Shown here: positions 11,171 to 23,800 of the stretch, in pieces
How positions within the stretch are numbered: the first letter of the stretch is position 1
Layout: every line of letters starts with the position of its first letter
Assembly (NCBI RefSeq): GCF_901709675.1
Contig: NC_051087.1
Location: 1,134,001 to 1,198,000, forward strand
DNA length: 64,000 nucleotides
From: Syngnathus acus
Taxonomy: Eukaryota; Chordata; Actinopteri; Syngnathiformes; Syngnathidae
Direction: 5' to 3'
Notes under the pieces: generated by a model
Database searches by the model: none
What the model saw: the letters and a program-made list of their open reading frames with translations, nothing else
Told to the model about the DNA's origin: nothing
Translations under genes and position numbers: made by a program

Positions 11171-14100
11171 TCACAAGTCGGGCGGGAATATGAGCGCTTC
11201 CGCCGCGCATTCGGCATCGTCTTCCTCGTCTTCCTCAGGGATGTTCTCAGGCTCCCACGTGAAAACGTCAGAGTTGTTGTCAGCGAAGGATCCCGAGCGA
11301 CTTCTTGCCATCTCCCAGGGACACAAGGCGTCACGACGGCCTAGTGCCAGGCTGGCTTTGAGTTCGTCCGTTGTGTCCTGTTCTTCTGTTATGTCTTCTT
11401 TCTCGCTGCTGGGCGAGGTTGATGTTTGCGGCTCCAGGATTTCAGCAGGAGTACCACTTTGGTCACCGCTCGTTCCTCCTGTTTCTGAAAGCAAGGTTTC
11501 TTGCTCTGCGGTGTCCTCAGTCTCCCAAGGGCAGACGCTAGCCCGAGAGCTGTCCTCTTTCTTGAGAACTTTGTCTCCTGCCACATGAGTTTCAGAAGCG
11601 TCTTGAGGGTTTTCCTTTTCCCACGGGCAAACATCTCTTGTGGTATCTTGTCCCTTAGTAGACATTGTGTCTTCAGTTTCCCATGGACAAACACTTTGTC
11701 TAGAGGACTCCTGCTTTTCCAGAACCTTTGGCTGGTCCACACTTTCTCCAGAACCTTGTTTCTTCACAACCTTTGGTTCTTCTGTCTCCCAGGGACAAAT
11801 GTTTTCTCTGGAACTGTCCTGCTTTTTCAGGGCTTTTGGTTCTTCTGTCTCCCATGGACAAATGTTTTCTCTGGAACTGTCCTGCTTTTTCAGGGTTTTG
11901 GGGTTTTCTGTCCCCCATGGACAAACACTTTCTTTAGAACTGTCCTGCTTTTTCAGAACATTTGGCTCATTTGTCTCCCAAGGACAAACATCTTCCCTTG
12001 TGCTGTCTTGCCTTGGTGTAGACTTTGGTCGTTCGGTCCCAATTTCGACCGTCGTGGTGTCCTCCCACGGGCAGACGTTTTCACGGGCAGTATCTTGTCT
12101 GATGTTTTTGGACATTTCCGAGAGCTCCGCTTTTTCCAATTCTGACGTCTCCCAGGGGCCAATATTTCCTCGAACGCTGTGTGGCTTCTCTACTTGGGAA
12201 TCCAGGCGCCCGATCTGTTGTCCAGGATCCCGGGGACAAATATCTGCCTTGATGGTAATTTGCGAAGCTGTCGCTTCTGCTTTCCCATCCTCTACAAGAC
12301 AAATACCATCCGTCATTTTTGGTGGCTCCGGAAAGTCCCACGGACAACCTTCTTGGGTCCGGGTCATTTTCCTGTCCTGATGCATGGCAGGAACTTGTTC
12401 TTTTGACGCACCAGGGAAGACTGCGGCTTTTGCTGCTTCCCGTCGTGAGGGCACCTTGAGGGACCCCTTGGTCTGGACAGGGTTTAGGTTCTCATACACG
12501 ACTTCTGCTTCCCAAGGGCAAACGTTAGCATACTCGCTATCTTGTTTGATGATGGGTACAGGAGTTTCTGCTGCCTCCCAGGGACATACATCCACGGATG
12601 GCTTCAGACACAGTTGGGTCTTTACCGGAATGGCATACGGATTTTCCGTAAGATCTTGAGACTCCCAAGGACACGCGTCCGCCCGACCACTGTCCTGCCT
12701 TGTCACTGTGTCTTGCTGTTGAGGTGTTTCTGTTTCCCACGGGCAAACGTCTGCTTTCAAGCTTTGCTGCGTCTTTACCGCCTCCGCCAGTCCTTCCCAC
12801 GGACAAACGTCGGCTTGAGATACGTTTTTCAACGCCGCCGCCACCATTCGTTTGCTTCCTCTTCTGTGAGTGGACGGCGTCCTGGAACTGCAGGTGCTTA
12901 TGCTGCTTCGTTTGCTACCCTGCCTGGACAGGTATACGTTTTCGTAGGGGCCGTCGTCCGTATCGACGGGATGGACGGCGGATCTGACGATCACCAACCT
13001 TCTGGGGCTCCTGTCGGACGAATCCCCGGAGGACAGTCGCACGGCGTTCTGCTTCACCAGGCACGGTTTTCCATCTGTCGTGGTCATGCATCTCTTGCGA
13101 AGCGCCCTCTTCTCCACGCTCGGACGCCGAACGGACGACCTGGATGACGACGAGACACTTTTTTGGGAACCTTCTCTATCTAGGACGTCATCTTTGTTTG
13201 TTTTGTTAGCCGCTTCCACCGACGTCAGGAAGGATTTGACAGAGAGCCACTTGGTGGTTGTATGTCGGAAGGAAAAAACCCGCTGATCTTTGTCCGCTTT
13301 GGTTCTCGGAGAACCCGGCGCGCTGGCGGAGACCGGGAGTTTGGGGGACTCGGCGTCAGCTTTGTCTTGCGATAGGTTGTTCTGCGTGAGTGGAAAATGG
13401 TCCCAGGGACATACCAGAGCAACCGGCGAGGACGGACATTCATCCTCCTGAGAATTTGCGTAGGTGACACGCTTTTGGCTCTTATCGCCCGAATGTTCCG
13501 GCTCCACCTCCCAAGGGCACACCTCGGTTTTGTCGTAAGTCTCTGACTGCAGAGCACTCCTGGTCTGCTCGCTAATAGAGAGATTGGATCCGTTCCCCTT
13601 GGACATGTTCTCCATGGAATGAGTGGATGTGAGACTCCACGACTTGTGAAGCCTGCTGTGATCAGGAAGGTGCAAGAAATTGGTATCGATGGTTAAGTTT
13701 TGCGCGCTGACTGATTTGCAGACCGCCGGGTGCATGTCTAAAGAGTCCGTCTCTGATCTTTGGGACGATCGTTTGGCCACGTCAGCCCGAAGTCTGGAGG
13801 AATCCCGCGAGGATGAATCTCTTTCGTGGGCGGAGTAATGATCACACTTGCGTAGAGACGGGGATCGGGATTTCATGGAACTTCTGATGCTGAGGTTCTC
13901 CGGCGTCCTCCTGAAAGAGCCGGAGTGATTCCTGCTCCGGAAGGATCCGTCTCGGTCCTCGCGACTGCACTGCCGGCTCAAGGGGATCTCAGCGATGCGC
14001 TTGATAAGCGATCGGCCCAAAGCGCATCGAGAACTTCGCTTCTTTGGCAGGTGGGGGTTGTTTACTGTCATCTTCTTGGATTTGTTGACTTCCAATTTGA

Positions 14101-17100
14101 TGTATAATCTCTTGAGTTCGTCCTGGTTGAGTACAAGGCATGTAAGGGGAGGACAGAAATGGACAAAACGTCAGAGGTAAGGTTTGCGATATATTTTTCT
14201 GTCCTGTTGCAAGATGACAACTTTGTCGGAACTTTACCCGAAAGTCATCGGGATCCACGCTGCGTTCGCTCCAGGCCGAGCGAAAGCTGCTGTTGAGGTA
14301 AGAGCGCCGCAGGTCCACCTCGTCCTCGTACACCTCGGCGGCCATCTCCTCCCTGCCACCTTTGCTCATGTACAGGAACTGTCAGAAGAGCACAAATCTC
14401 CGAATTTTCACTTCCTGTTTTGAAAGCAATCAAGACTTAACTTCACGTCCCCAAGGATGTTCTTTACCTTCGGGATAAAGACCAGCGCGAGTGTCACCGT
14501 GATGGTCACGTGGGTGTGCGCAAAGGAGAGCAGCAGCATCCAGTCAGGATGCAGAGAAGGAAAGGAAAAGCTGAAGGGGGAAGACCACATTACTTCTCCG
14601 GCGGGTTCCTTTATCGCAACGCCGATCCAGCTCGCCGTTTACCGGCACAGGTGGAAGACGGTGGACAGAAGCAGCTCATTGTGGATGGCGATGCCCATGT
14701 AGCGAGGCTCGTGGAAAGCCGAGGGTACCGGCCGGACGGTGGTCCACAGGGAACTGCCCCAGCATAGGAACAGAAGCTCGGCTGTGGGAGCGCGTCAGTG
14801 ACAATCAGCTGATCTGCTAGCGGGTAAGATTTTCTTCTGGTCCTCACCGACGGCCATCATGTAGTCCCAGCGGTCCAGGTAGCAAAGGTCAAAGCCCTGA
14901 CCCTGCGCCGTGGTGGTGCTCACGATGACGGGAATGTTCCTGTCTCGGTTCTGGAGGACGCTCACCGTCCAGGCGCACAGGAACCAGCTGGCCGTCATCA
15001 GCATGACGCCCAGGATCCTCAGAAGGTGCAGGCTGGACATGTAAGGAACTCGCTGGGCCGTGCGGGACAGGAACACCTTCAGAACCCTGGAGGAACATTG
15101 ACAACTTTCCAGATGGCAGACCTTAACCCAGACTACAATTTGGAGCCACGCTGTAAATCCGAACCCAGTGAGGAGTTCGGAGTCTCTCGAGGTCATCTGT
15201 GAGGTGCAAAATGTTGGATGCTGTCAACCTTTCTGTCCATGCACGTGCTCTGATCTGACCTGTACATTTTGAGAGTGAGCGTGCCGTAGACGATGGAGAA
15301 GCCCAACATGCGGACCCAGCGGAGAAGGATGCACCTGAAGGTGCTGGGTTTGAAGTAGAGGATGAACACCTGCGCACATCATGGCTTTCATAACTGCTCT
15401 GGCTTCACATGCTAGCCGTTTGGCGCCGTCATCCGGTAATCCAGGAATTAGACCGTCCAGCCACTCGAGATAAGAGCATCAGCTCCAAAAAAAAAAAGTG
15501 ATACATGATTGTGTTGACGACGCACGCGCGTAAGCGGACGGCGTGCACTCAACGTGTCCTTTTAATCAGCACAAATGCTGAGCTTCCCGTCGAGGTCTGC
15601 CAGCAACACCAGGGAGACGAAGCTCTCGACCGAGAGAGCGATGCTAAGCTAAAGCTAAGCAAACAGAAGCTTTGCATGAAGAATGTTTCGCTTACTGGGA
15701 AGTAGAGGAGCAGCGAGCCAAACAAGATGGCCTCCAGCAGCAGGAGGCCCGACGCACGAATCCGCTGAAAAGACGGAAAGCAAACGTTAATGCGCTAATA
15801 AAGTGAAGTGAAACTTTTAGACAAAAGTAGTGTGTGTCCGCCATGTTGCGAAGTCTTTTGTTTTTGCAGTTACCTTGCTCCTGCGATGTCGGTAGGCGGC
15901 CAGCATGCTAACAAAGACCAGCACCATGAAGGTCCCCTGGGCGGCCATGACGACGGCCCTCAAGGGTCCGTCCTCCTGTACCCGACAGGGGGCGCCGTCC
16001 CGGCACCGCCCGCACCCCGGCCAGCACGGCACGCACGTCGGCAAGGACGGGTAACACGCGCCGCCGTCATCTGCACAAAAAGGGCCCGCCATGCTAGAGA
16101 GGAATTTTGAGCCCTACCCAAAAGTCAAAACCCGAAAAGACCATTTTGAAAGTCTTGCAGCGTGCTTTGCGGTGGCAATGTCTTACCTGCGTCTTGATTG
16201 GCCGCGTCCGGGTCGTAGTATCCGTCTTTGCAGCGGCAGCAGTACTGACCCAGCCGGAAGCCTCGCCCGCTAATCGGCACACACTGCGGCAAACAAGCAA
16301 CTTTTCAACTTGCAGTCACTGAATGTGTGCAGATTTGACATTTTTCAGTTGATTCCAATTTAACATTTCGAAGAATCAAGAAGACAATTTTACTGCTCAT
16401 AAAATGGCTAACTAATCCATTTTTGTTAGGTTTTTTTATGTAACGTTTTTGCATAAAACATTTTCACACTGAATTGTTTTTTGCCTCACAAATAGTAAAC
16501 ACACACACATTCTTACTTGTTTGACTTGTGTGTTAATCTACGTTAAAAGCTAAATGGATGCATAAAACCACGCCTGAGTGTTTTATCCTTCTCTGAAGGA
16601 AGACCGCACACGAGCACACACACGCGCACACAAAGTATATCCCATAAATGGTGCAAGCTGAACATTAAAGTGATATGGATTATATTTTCACGCCGGTCCT
16701 TTATATCAGTATGCCGCCATTTTGGATGCTGTAGTTACATTATTGAGTCATCTTAGCTTTGGTTTCACTATAGCCACAAAAAAACTGATGACAAAAACCT
16801 AAAGGCAGAAAATAATGCAACTAACAGTCAACAGAAACATCATTATTTGCATTTGAAGCTGCAAATTAGCATTTAAATGTTGAAGCTAATGTGGCTAACA
16901 GGCCTTGGTTGATTAGGGTTGCTCTGAAACTATTCTAGCATTTTTGTACTGTAGACAGACAACAAAAACACAATTTATAGCATCTAAATGTTGAAGCTAA
17001 TGTGGCTAACAAGCCTCGGTTGGTGTTGACATCCCTGAAAGGTTCTGTTAGCTTTGTGTATCCGCTAAGCCTGGCAGGTAGGATGGGACAAGAGGTGCTC

Positions 17101-18502
17101 TGTGGCTTTGGAATTTTGTTTTGTATTTTTTTTTCCGCTTCTACTGCTTTCAGACCTCCGGCAGGGAGGGGAAGTGTGTCAGCGGGCTGGATTAACGCCA
17201 TAATCCTGCAGAACATCTGCAGCCGCCATCTTTAAATAGACCACCCGGGGGAAAGGACTCGAATTATGAATGGCGCCAACCTGGGTCAGAATAGTTTGGG
17301 ATTTTTCAGGATAGTTTTCATTTCGACATTCTGTTCGTTTTCTGTTAGCGACATGCTAACCAGTGACATGTGTTATTTACTTCCATGCTGGTGCGGTTGC
17401 ACTGGTGCGTGTCTGCAAACCATCCGTCCTGGGTACTGCACTGGTCCACGTCCATGTTCTGGATGTCCACATCCACGCGGATCACACCCCTACGCACACA
17501 CATCTTAATGGATTAATCACTCACATGGCAATTTGCAATCAGATTGGTAAGGATGTGTTTTTTGGGGGTTTGTTCATGAGCCAAGCGAGTCCCACGCTCG
17601 AGTTGGATCGCAATTGTGCTTGTGTAGCGTGCTGACCTGAACTCGGGGGTGAGGTCGGGCTTGAGGCCGTAGAAGGCGGTGGACAAGGTGAGCATCCACC
17701 TGGGTACGAAGCGGCCATCTTTGCAGTCCAGGTAGGGGGCGCCGGCCCAGCGGACGCCGCTGCCATTGCTCACGTAGCTGTCGCCCCGACTCCACTTGGG
17801 CGTTTCCAAGGTGCTCAGGTCGTTCAGCAGGACTCGCTTAGCGAGGGCGGGCGGCCGGGTCGCGTCCGGAAACTTGAATCGACGGAACCAGCCGTCGTCC
17901 GGGGCCGGGGCGGGCGGGTGCAGGCCGTCCCATGTCTTGGATAAGTCCTGGAGAAAGATGCTGGGTGCCCCAGTTTGGGGGCCGCGGCTGGCCCGGAGCA
18001 CCAGCTGGGGGGCAATGCCAGTCGGGTCGCAGTCAAAGGTGAGCAGCGCCAGACGGATCGGCCCGGCGGCCTCCAGCAGGGCTCGGACCAGGGCGTGGTA
18101 CCACTCCATGTCTTCGGGAACCGAGCTCTCACGCAAGTCGCTGGCCTGGAAGATCATGTTGAGGAAGTTGGCCGTGTTGGCCAGCGCGTCCAGGGCCGGC
18201 CGGAGGGAAGTCCGCATGCTGCCCGGAAGCGGGCCCGGCCGCCCGGGGGGGCTGTAGGCCCGAGAACAGCGCGCCGCCCCCACGACAGAGGAGTCCCCCG
18301 TGTACAGGAAGGTCTCCGCTGGTGACCAGTCATCCTCCAGGGGGGCTTCCGAGGTGCTGAACGAAGGCCCGGTCGGGTCCGGGGTGGACCCAAGAGGTTC
18401 CGGAGAGCTGGCGTTGAAGGAGTCACTGACGTTTCTCAAAGAGGCATCGGCAGTCACCTGACCTCTGACCAGCGACGGCAGTAAAAAGAAAAGAAGAAAC
18501 AT
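11171..18502 (-). CDS. gpr179: GPR179-type orphan class C receptor with CPWE-repeat tail
   Basis: Orphan class C GPCR of the GPR158/GPR179 pair. In mammals GPR179 sits on retinal ON-bipolar dendrites, anchors RGS7/RGS11 and TRPM1 signalling, and is mutated in congenital stationary night blindness. Exons: 18502-17637, 17489-17381, 16283-16187, 16070-15874, 15764-15696, 15369-15260, 15086-14848, 14781-14643, 14570-14468, 14378-14238 and 14122-11171, in total 5022 bases, 1673 residues (human about 2370). The start at 18500-18502 gives a signal peptide, MFLLFFLLPSLVRG. Exons 1-4 encode the ectodomain with a cysteine-rich EGF-like part (CCRCKDGYYDP). Seven membrane segments run through exons 4-9. 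The membrane-proximal tail keeps the family phrase NNPHLPKKR. The last exon encodes 17 CPW(E/D/G) motifs plus several decayed ones; in mammals these repeats bind RGS proteins. The neighbours mrpl45 and socs7 are the same as in human. Confidence 0.93.
11767..12000 (-). repeat. gpr179: 63-base tandem repeats coding 21-residue CPWE units
   Basis: Within the last gpr179 exon the phrase (T)CTGTCTCCC recurs at 11781, 11844, 11907 and 11970, exactly 63 bases apart. Each unit codes for 21 residues around ENICPWETEEPKALKKQDSS. The middle copies are almost identical at the DNA level, unlike the diverged CPWE units elsewhere in the exon, so this block arose by recent in-frame tandem duplication. Confidence 0.88.
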
Positions 18503-20102
18503 TCTGGAAGCTTCTGTGGCCACCGCCAAGGATCACATGGTGACAGAGGTTTGGAAGATCATCTTCACAAGAGCAAACCTTCACTGCACAACCTCATCCT
18601 CAACTCCAGATGTAGCACCAGGAACCCCAAAGTTTTCTTTCCAATGTTGCTTGTCTTTTCCTGCTGCATCACCAGCACCCGAAGAGCCTGCAGCTTCTTC
18701 TTCTTCTTCTACTCTGCCTTCTTTCTGTTGTCAGATGGGCGGCCCCCCAACTTGTTGTTCTTTTGTGCCGCTCAGCTGCGTGTTGCTCCATAAGAGTTTC
18801 CAGAAGCTCTGATGATTACACTCATCCATCCTACGCCTTCCCATCCCATCCCTCCCTCTCGCTCGCTCGCTCTTTTTTTGTTTCTCCCTTCCTCCCCTCA
18901 CACATGCTGCTTGCTCAAAGGTGATGAGAGTGAGAGGGCATTTGCCGTGCGTGTGAGTGTGAAACTAAGCTGTGCATCATTTGGGATTAACGCATCCGAC
19001 GTAAAGACTCGCTGGATGCGCTTTTACTGTGCTCATGCACACACACACACACACTCACGTGCACACAAACACACACTGAAGAGCACCACGCATGCACATT
19101 GTTCTGAAGTGTGCCCATGTAGCGTCTGTGAGGTGTGATGCAGGCCAAAAACCCTTGTTGTGGTAACCATGGCAACGGCTCTCCTCATTCATGCACACAC
19201 ACACACACACACATGCCAATGCACACAAACACACTCTATACACTGTCACTCTTCTTAGCGTTTAATCTCACATGTTTGTCATACATGACCACGTTTATGA
19301 CGTAATTGACGATGACTTCCAGTGGAAAATGAGATTTCTACATTTCAATGTTTTTTTGCCGTCAAGGCAGACCCAACAGCGCCCCCTGCTGACAAAGATA
19401 GTAATTGCCGCAACACTGATCGAATACCGGAAGTAGTTCACATCGAGCGTCTTTTTGTTGTTTTGCTGCCACCTGTTGTACAAAAACTCACTTGCACTCA
19501 CTCGCTCACGAGATGAAGAGCAAAAACTCCCTTTTTATGTTGAACAGTATTTCATGACTCCACAGTTGAGCAAATATAACGTGTTTTATAATGTACGCTA
19601 TCATGTCCTATTTATTTTGAGGAAACGTTTCGCACATTTTTTTTAAGACTTTGTAAATGAATAAGTGTGTGGGGCAGGCACAAAAACGTCGTTAGATGAT
19701 TTCAGTAAGTAAATCAAGTCAAGATGATTTGGTGCGCTCATCATCGTCGTGTCGTCACGAGTGATGCTGAGCGCGCGGGTGGGGCCTGGATGGAGAGCAA
19801 GGTGCTGGCGCTCGCGACGCAGGCTGCCTGCCTGCCTGCCTTGCCTACGCTGTGTTTCACTGAGCGGGGACTCTGCGGCCGGCCTCCGCCTGCACGCCGC
19901 CGCGGGCCAAGCGCGCGCCGCCGCAGAGGATGAACGCAGCGGCTGACGTCGTCCTCCTCGTCTCCTATCGGCCTTTTGTCTCGCTGCGCCTCGACGGGAG
20001 CTTCGGCCCCGCTTTGGCTGCTGGGTCTTCGACTTGCGCTGCTTTCGCCGCGATGTGACGCGCGCGTTGCCTGCCGATCGTGCGCGCGCCATCCAGAGCA
20101 AA
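18503..20102. promoter_or_regulatory. Head-to-head upstream region of gpr179 and socs7
   Basis: No gene is seen between the two start codons. Two (CA)n microsatellites lie at 19038-19054 and 19193-19213. Bases 18830-18900 are pyrimidine-rich. From about 19760 the DNA becomes GC- and CpG-rich up to the socs7 start, consistent with a CpG promoter and 5' UTR for socs7. The frame in front of the socs7 ATG is open for some distance but has no upstream ATG in frame. Confidence 0.5.
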
Positions 20103-23100
20103 ATGACGAGCGACGCGCAGGAAATGTCGCCCGACTTCGTGCTCATGCGCCTGGTGTCCGCCGCCGAGGAAGACCGCCCGGATGCAGAGAGCGGCCCCGC
20201 GCCGCCGGGGGGGGTCGTGGTGGCGGGGCTGGGCCGGGAAGCGCTGGCTCACAAAGCAGCCTTGGAGCTTAGCCGAGACGCGGGCCTCGAGCGGAACAAA
20301 GCCCCGGCCTCTTGCGGCCCGGCTGCACCTGACGGCGGCGACGGCAGAGGACCACCGTGTGCGCCTCCTCGGCCTCAGAGCCCCGCGCAGACTCCGGGAT
20401 GCGAGTTCGGCTCTGGTCTGCGTCCTCAGCTGCTGGTCTTCTCGGACTTTGTGCGGAATAGGGACGGAATCTTAGAACTCAACCAGCAGAGGACTCCGCT
20501 GGGCTTGGACCTACAGAGTCCGGGCTCGGGGGCCGGTTGCTCTGAACCGACCCTCGGTAACAACGCTCGGACCCCGGAAGAGGTCCGGCAACAGCAGGAT
20601 CGACTGGACAGAATCTGGGGGACGTGTCCTCCGGTCCCTCGGTCCACGGAGCCGCAAGGATCTGCAGAAGTGTGCCACGGACACCGACTGCTGTCCAACC
20701 CGCCCGAGTGGCCTTCGCCGTCCTCGCCGTCGGGGGGTTCCACCCCGCTGGCCGTCATCGACCCTGGATGGACCTGCGCCGGCCGGGACCGGGAAGGAGC
20801 CGTGTTGGAGTTGGCCCGGAGGTTCGGGGAGCTGGGGGTGGGCGCGGTACCAAAGATGCTCCTCAAAGCGGGCGAACTCCCTCATTGCGCGTGTCAGGGG
20901 GCGCACGCGCCGGGTGAGGAGAATGCCGACGACCCGGCCGTCACCAGCGACGCTCTGCTCGTTCTGGAAGGGCTCGGCAGCGACGAGGTGGCCGGGCTGG
21001 GCTTGCAGGACCGGAGTCCGGATGACAAGGAACGGCACCGGCACTTTTTAGTCGGCACGAAAGCAGACCTGGACGGCAAAATGCCTTCTTTCCGGGCGGA
21101 AGTGACAATGGAGGAGGTCAGCGATGAGACGACCCGAGCTGCCAACCCGGTTTCGCAGAACTCCCCACAGGCCTCCACCCTCCGCAGGAGACCGGAGAGG
21201 TCCGCTAGTGCCCCACGGACCCCCTGCGGGGCGACCAAGACGCTGAGGGTGGCCGCCTTGGCCGCCAGGTCCAAGAAGGGCTCGCTGAGGGTCCGCCTGA
21301 GCAGATTATTCCGCACCAAGAGCTGTAGCGGCTCCACGCACCTGCTGGACCAGGACTGCAGGAACCCCATCGGGACCCTGGCAGACGCGCACATGAGCGC
21401 CTCTGGACCTGCGCTGGACTCGGACAGGTGAGTAAAGCCTGTGAAAGGACCTCGACGAGGATTTGTTATGATTCAACTGGTGATGCTGATGATGCTAAGC
21501 TAATCGCTTGTTGTGGTTGCTCAGCGTGGATCACGAGGCGGCCGGGAGCAGCGGCAGCAGCGGCGGGCTGAACCGGGCCCACGGTGCCTTCTGTCCCGCC
21601 TCCCTCTCGGCCTTCACCGGTAAGATCACCTCGTCGGGCGCACACGCGCGCACAAGTTGACAGTGGCGCTGTTGGTCTACTCTGAACGCAGGGGAGACGG
21701 TGTCTCTGGTGGATGTGGACATCTCCCGGCGAGGGACCACCAACACCACTCACCCGCCCACACCGCCGCCTCCACCACGGCGAAGTCTCAGCCTTTTAGG
21801 TACTTCTTGACTTTCTGTCAGTGTCACTACTTCCTGGCACGTGGATAATTGGAAATTGGGACACCACGTGTGGATTAATTGCGGAAAACACATCCTTTGG
21901 AGGACCTGGCCTGTGGATTTAGACACAGCCTGCTCCTGTCTGTCACTGCTTTCAGTCTGTCTCCTTTTTGTTTCTTGCCTGTCTCTACTTCCTGTCTGCA
22001 TGTACTTGCTGTCTATTTTCTTGTCTCCCTTCACCTACTTGTCTGGCCTCAACTTCCTGTCTGTCTCTACGTCCTTTCTCAGTTTCTTTTTTGGCCACGA
22101 CCTCCTTCATGTCTGTCTTTGTGTCCTCAATGTGTCTCGTCTTTCCGTCTGTCTTTGCTTCTTCTTTGTCCGTACTTTGTTTCTCTGGTTGCATGCAAAC
22201 TCAAAGGCGGCATGTATTTTTGTATTTTCGAATCGACACGTCCCCCTTTTTCCTCACTTCCTTCTGTCCTGACTTCCCACCTTCCTTCCTTCCTTCCTTG
22301 TCTGCCTACTTCCTGGTGCATTTCCTTCCCTTCACATACTTCCTTCTTCCCCACCTTTCTTCCTTTCCTCCTTCCCTTGGCGTCTGCACCAGACGGCATC
22401 TCGGGTCCCCAGTCGGGTGGCTTCCTGTTGAGCGTGATGGGTGCGTCCTTGCAGTCCCTCCCCCTGCCACTCCCCCCTCCCGCTCCTCCCTCGCACGCCA
22501 CCATGCAGCACAGCCTCAGCCTCAACGGTAAGATGCAATCAAGACAGGATCGCAATACAAAAAGACAGAGCGGGACAAGAACAACATGACGGGAGTGGAC
22601 AATGACAGGGTGGGACGGATGTCTGGACGCTCAAGCCTTCGGCGTGTCGTATCGTTTCAGACGCTTTCCTGCGAGCGCTTCCTCACGTCAACCCAGCGCA
22701 GGCCGACACGCCGCCCGCCTCCAGGCAGGCGCCGCCGTCCGTCCTCTGCGCCCTCCGCAGGTCCGAAGCCAGCAACTTCACCGCCAGCCTCCGAGAGCTG
22801 GAGAAGGTAAGCCGTCCTCACGTCGTCTCTGCCACGCTGGAAAAAATATTTGATGTTGAGTTTGTGTGGGTCCACAGTGCGGCTGGTACTGGGGTCCGAT
22901 GAACTGGGAGGACGCGGAGATGAAGCTGAAGGGCAAACCCGACGGATCGTTCCTGGTCCGAGACAGTTCCGACCCAAGATACATCCTCAGCCTCAGTTTC
23001 CGCTCGCAGGGCGTCACGCACCACACGCGCATGGAACACTACCGTGGTGAGACACGGCTAACGCTGTATTTTATTTATTTTAAAATTTTATTTATTTATT

Positions 23101-23800
23101 TGATTTATTTTTGGACATTTGTGTTTTTAGGCACATTCAGCTTATGGTGTCACCCCAAGTTTGAGGACCGCTGCCACTCGGTGGTGGAGTTCATCGAGCG
23201 CGCCATCATGCACTCCAAGAACGGAAAGTTCCTCTACTTCCTGCGATCCCGAGTACCAGGTACGCTAAATGCTGTGCGGCCCACCAAACCCAACTTACAA
23301 TTTTGCGGATACCGACTTTCCACTTTCCAAGAAGTCGTCGCTTAGAAAAGTCAAAAATGTAAAAAAATAAATAAAACAAAGACATTGTGTTTTTAAACCA
23401 GCATAGTCTGCTAGCCTAATGCTAATGGGTCTTGCTAATGTTTTTATTCTATTTTGTTTGTTTTTTGCGATCCAGGCCTTCCTCCAACGCCAGTGCAACT
23501 TCTGTATCCCGTGTCCCGCTTCAGCAACGTCAAGTCCCTGCAGCACCTTTGCAGATTCTGCATCCGGCAAACCGTGCGCATCGATCACATCCAACAACTT
23601 CCACTACCCAGGTCCGATTACCACAATCTAAGTAGCGCTTCCGGTTGCGCTTTGAAAAACTTAACTTAATTTTTGTTATTTTTTTTTGTGCACGCAGGTC
23701 GCTGGTGTCCTACCTAAGTAAGTTTTATTACTACGACCCCGAGGAGGAGATGTACCTGTCGATCAAAAGCATCCGGGCGGCGCTGGAGGTGCACACATAG
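20103..23800 (+). CDS. socs7: Suppressor of cytokine signalling 7
   Basis: SH2 adaptor with a C-terminal SOCS box that recruits elongin B/C and a cullin-5 ubiquitin ligase; SOCS7 damps insulin and cytokine signalling and binds NCK and septins. Exons: 20103-21427, 21525-21619, 21692-21799, 22393-22527, 22661-22806, 22878-23046, 23131-23259, 23476-23611 and 23698-23800, giving 2346 bases, 781 residues. Exon 1 codes for a long Gly/Pro-rich disordered N-terminus that keeps the SOCS7 phrases TSDALLVLEGL and RVRLSRLFRTKSC. Exon 3 has a proline run, PPTPPPPPRR. The SH2 domain starts at about residue 604 (CGWYWGPMNWEDAE) and has the phosphotyrosine-binding FLVRDSS. The SOCS box spans exons 8-9 (VKSLQHLCRFCIRQ to YYYDPEEEMYLS). 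The start ATG at 20103 is the first in frame; the frame is open further upstream without an ATG. Confidence 0.95.
21905..22390 (+). repeat. Pyrimidine-rich degenerate repeats in socs7 intron 3
   Basis: The intron before exon 4 is almost pure pyrimidine on the plus strand. From 21930 to about 22150 a loose unit, (T)ACTTCCTGTCTGTCTC, recurs every 20-50 bases; from 22255 to 22380 it becomes CTTCCTT-type runs. Open frames through this stretch, up to about 236 codons, are artefacts of low complexity. Confidence 0.65.

Noticed and set aside
18503-18529. Upstream start for gpr179 at 18529
   Set aside because: The codon there is TTG. The first in-frame ATG, 18500-18502, begins a good signal peptide.
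20034-20102. Earlier start of socs7 at 20034
   Set aside because: The codon is TTG; the first ATG in frame is 20103.
21841-22589. Frames of 143-236 codons within socs7 intron 3
   Set aside because: They arise from a stop-poor pyrimidine tract and lie between well-supported socs7 splice sites.
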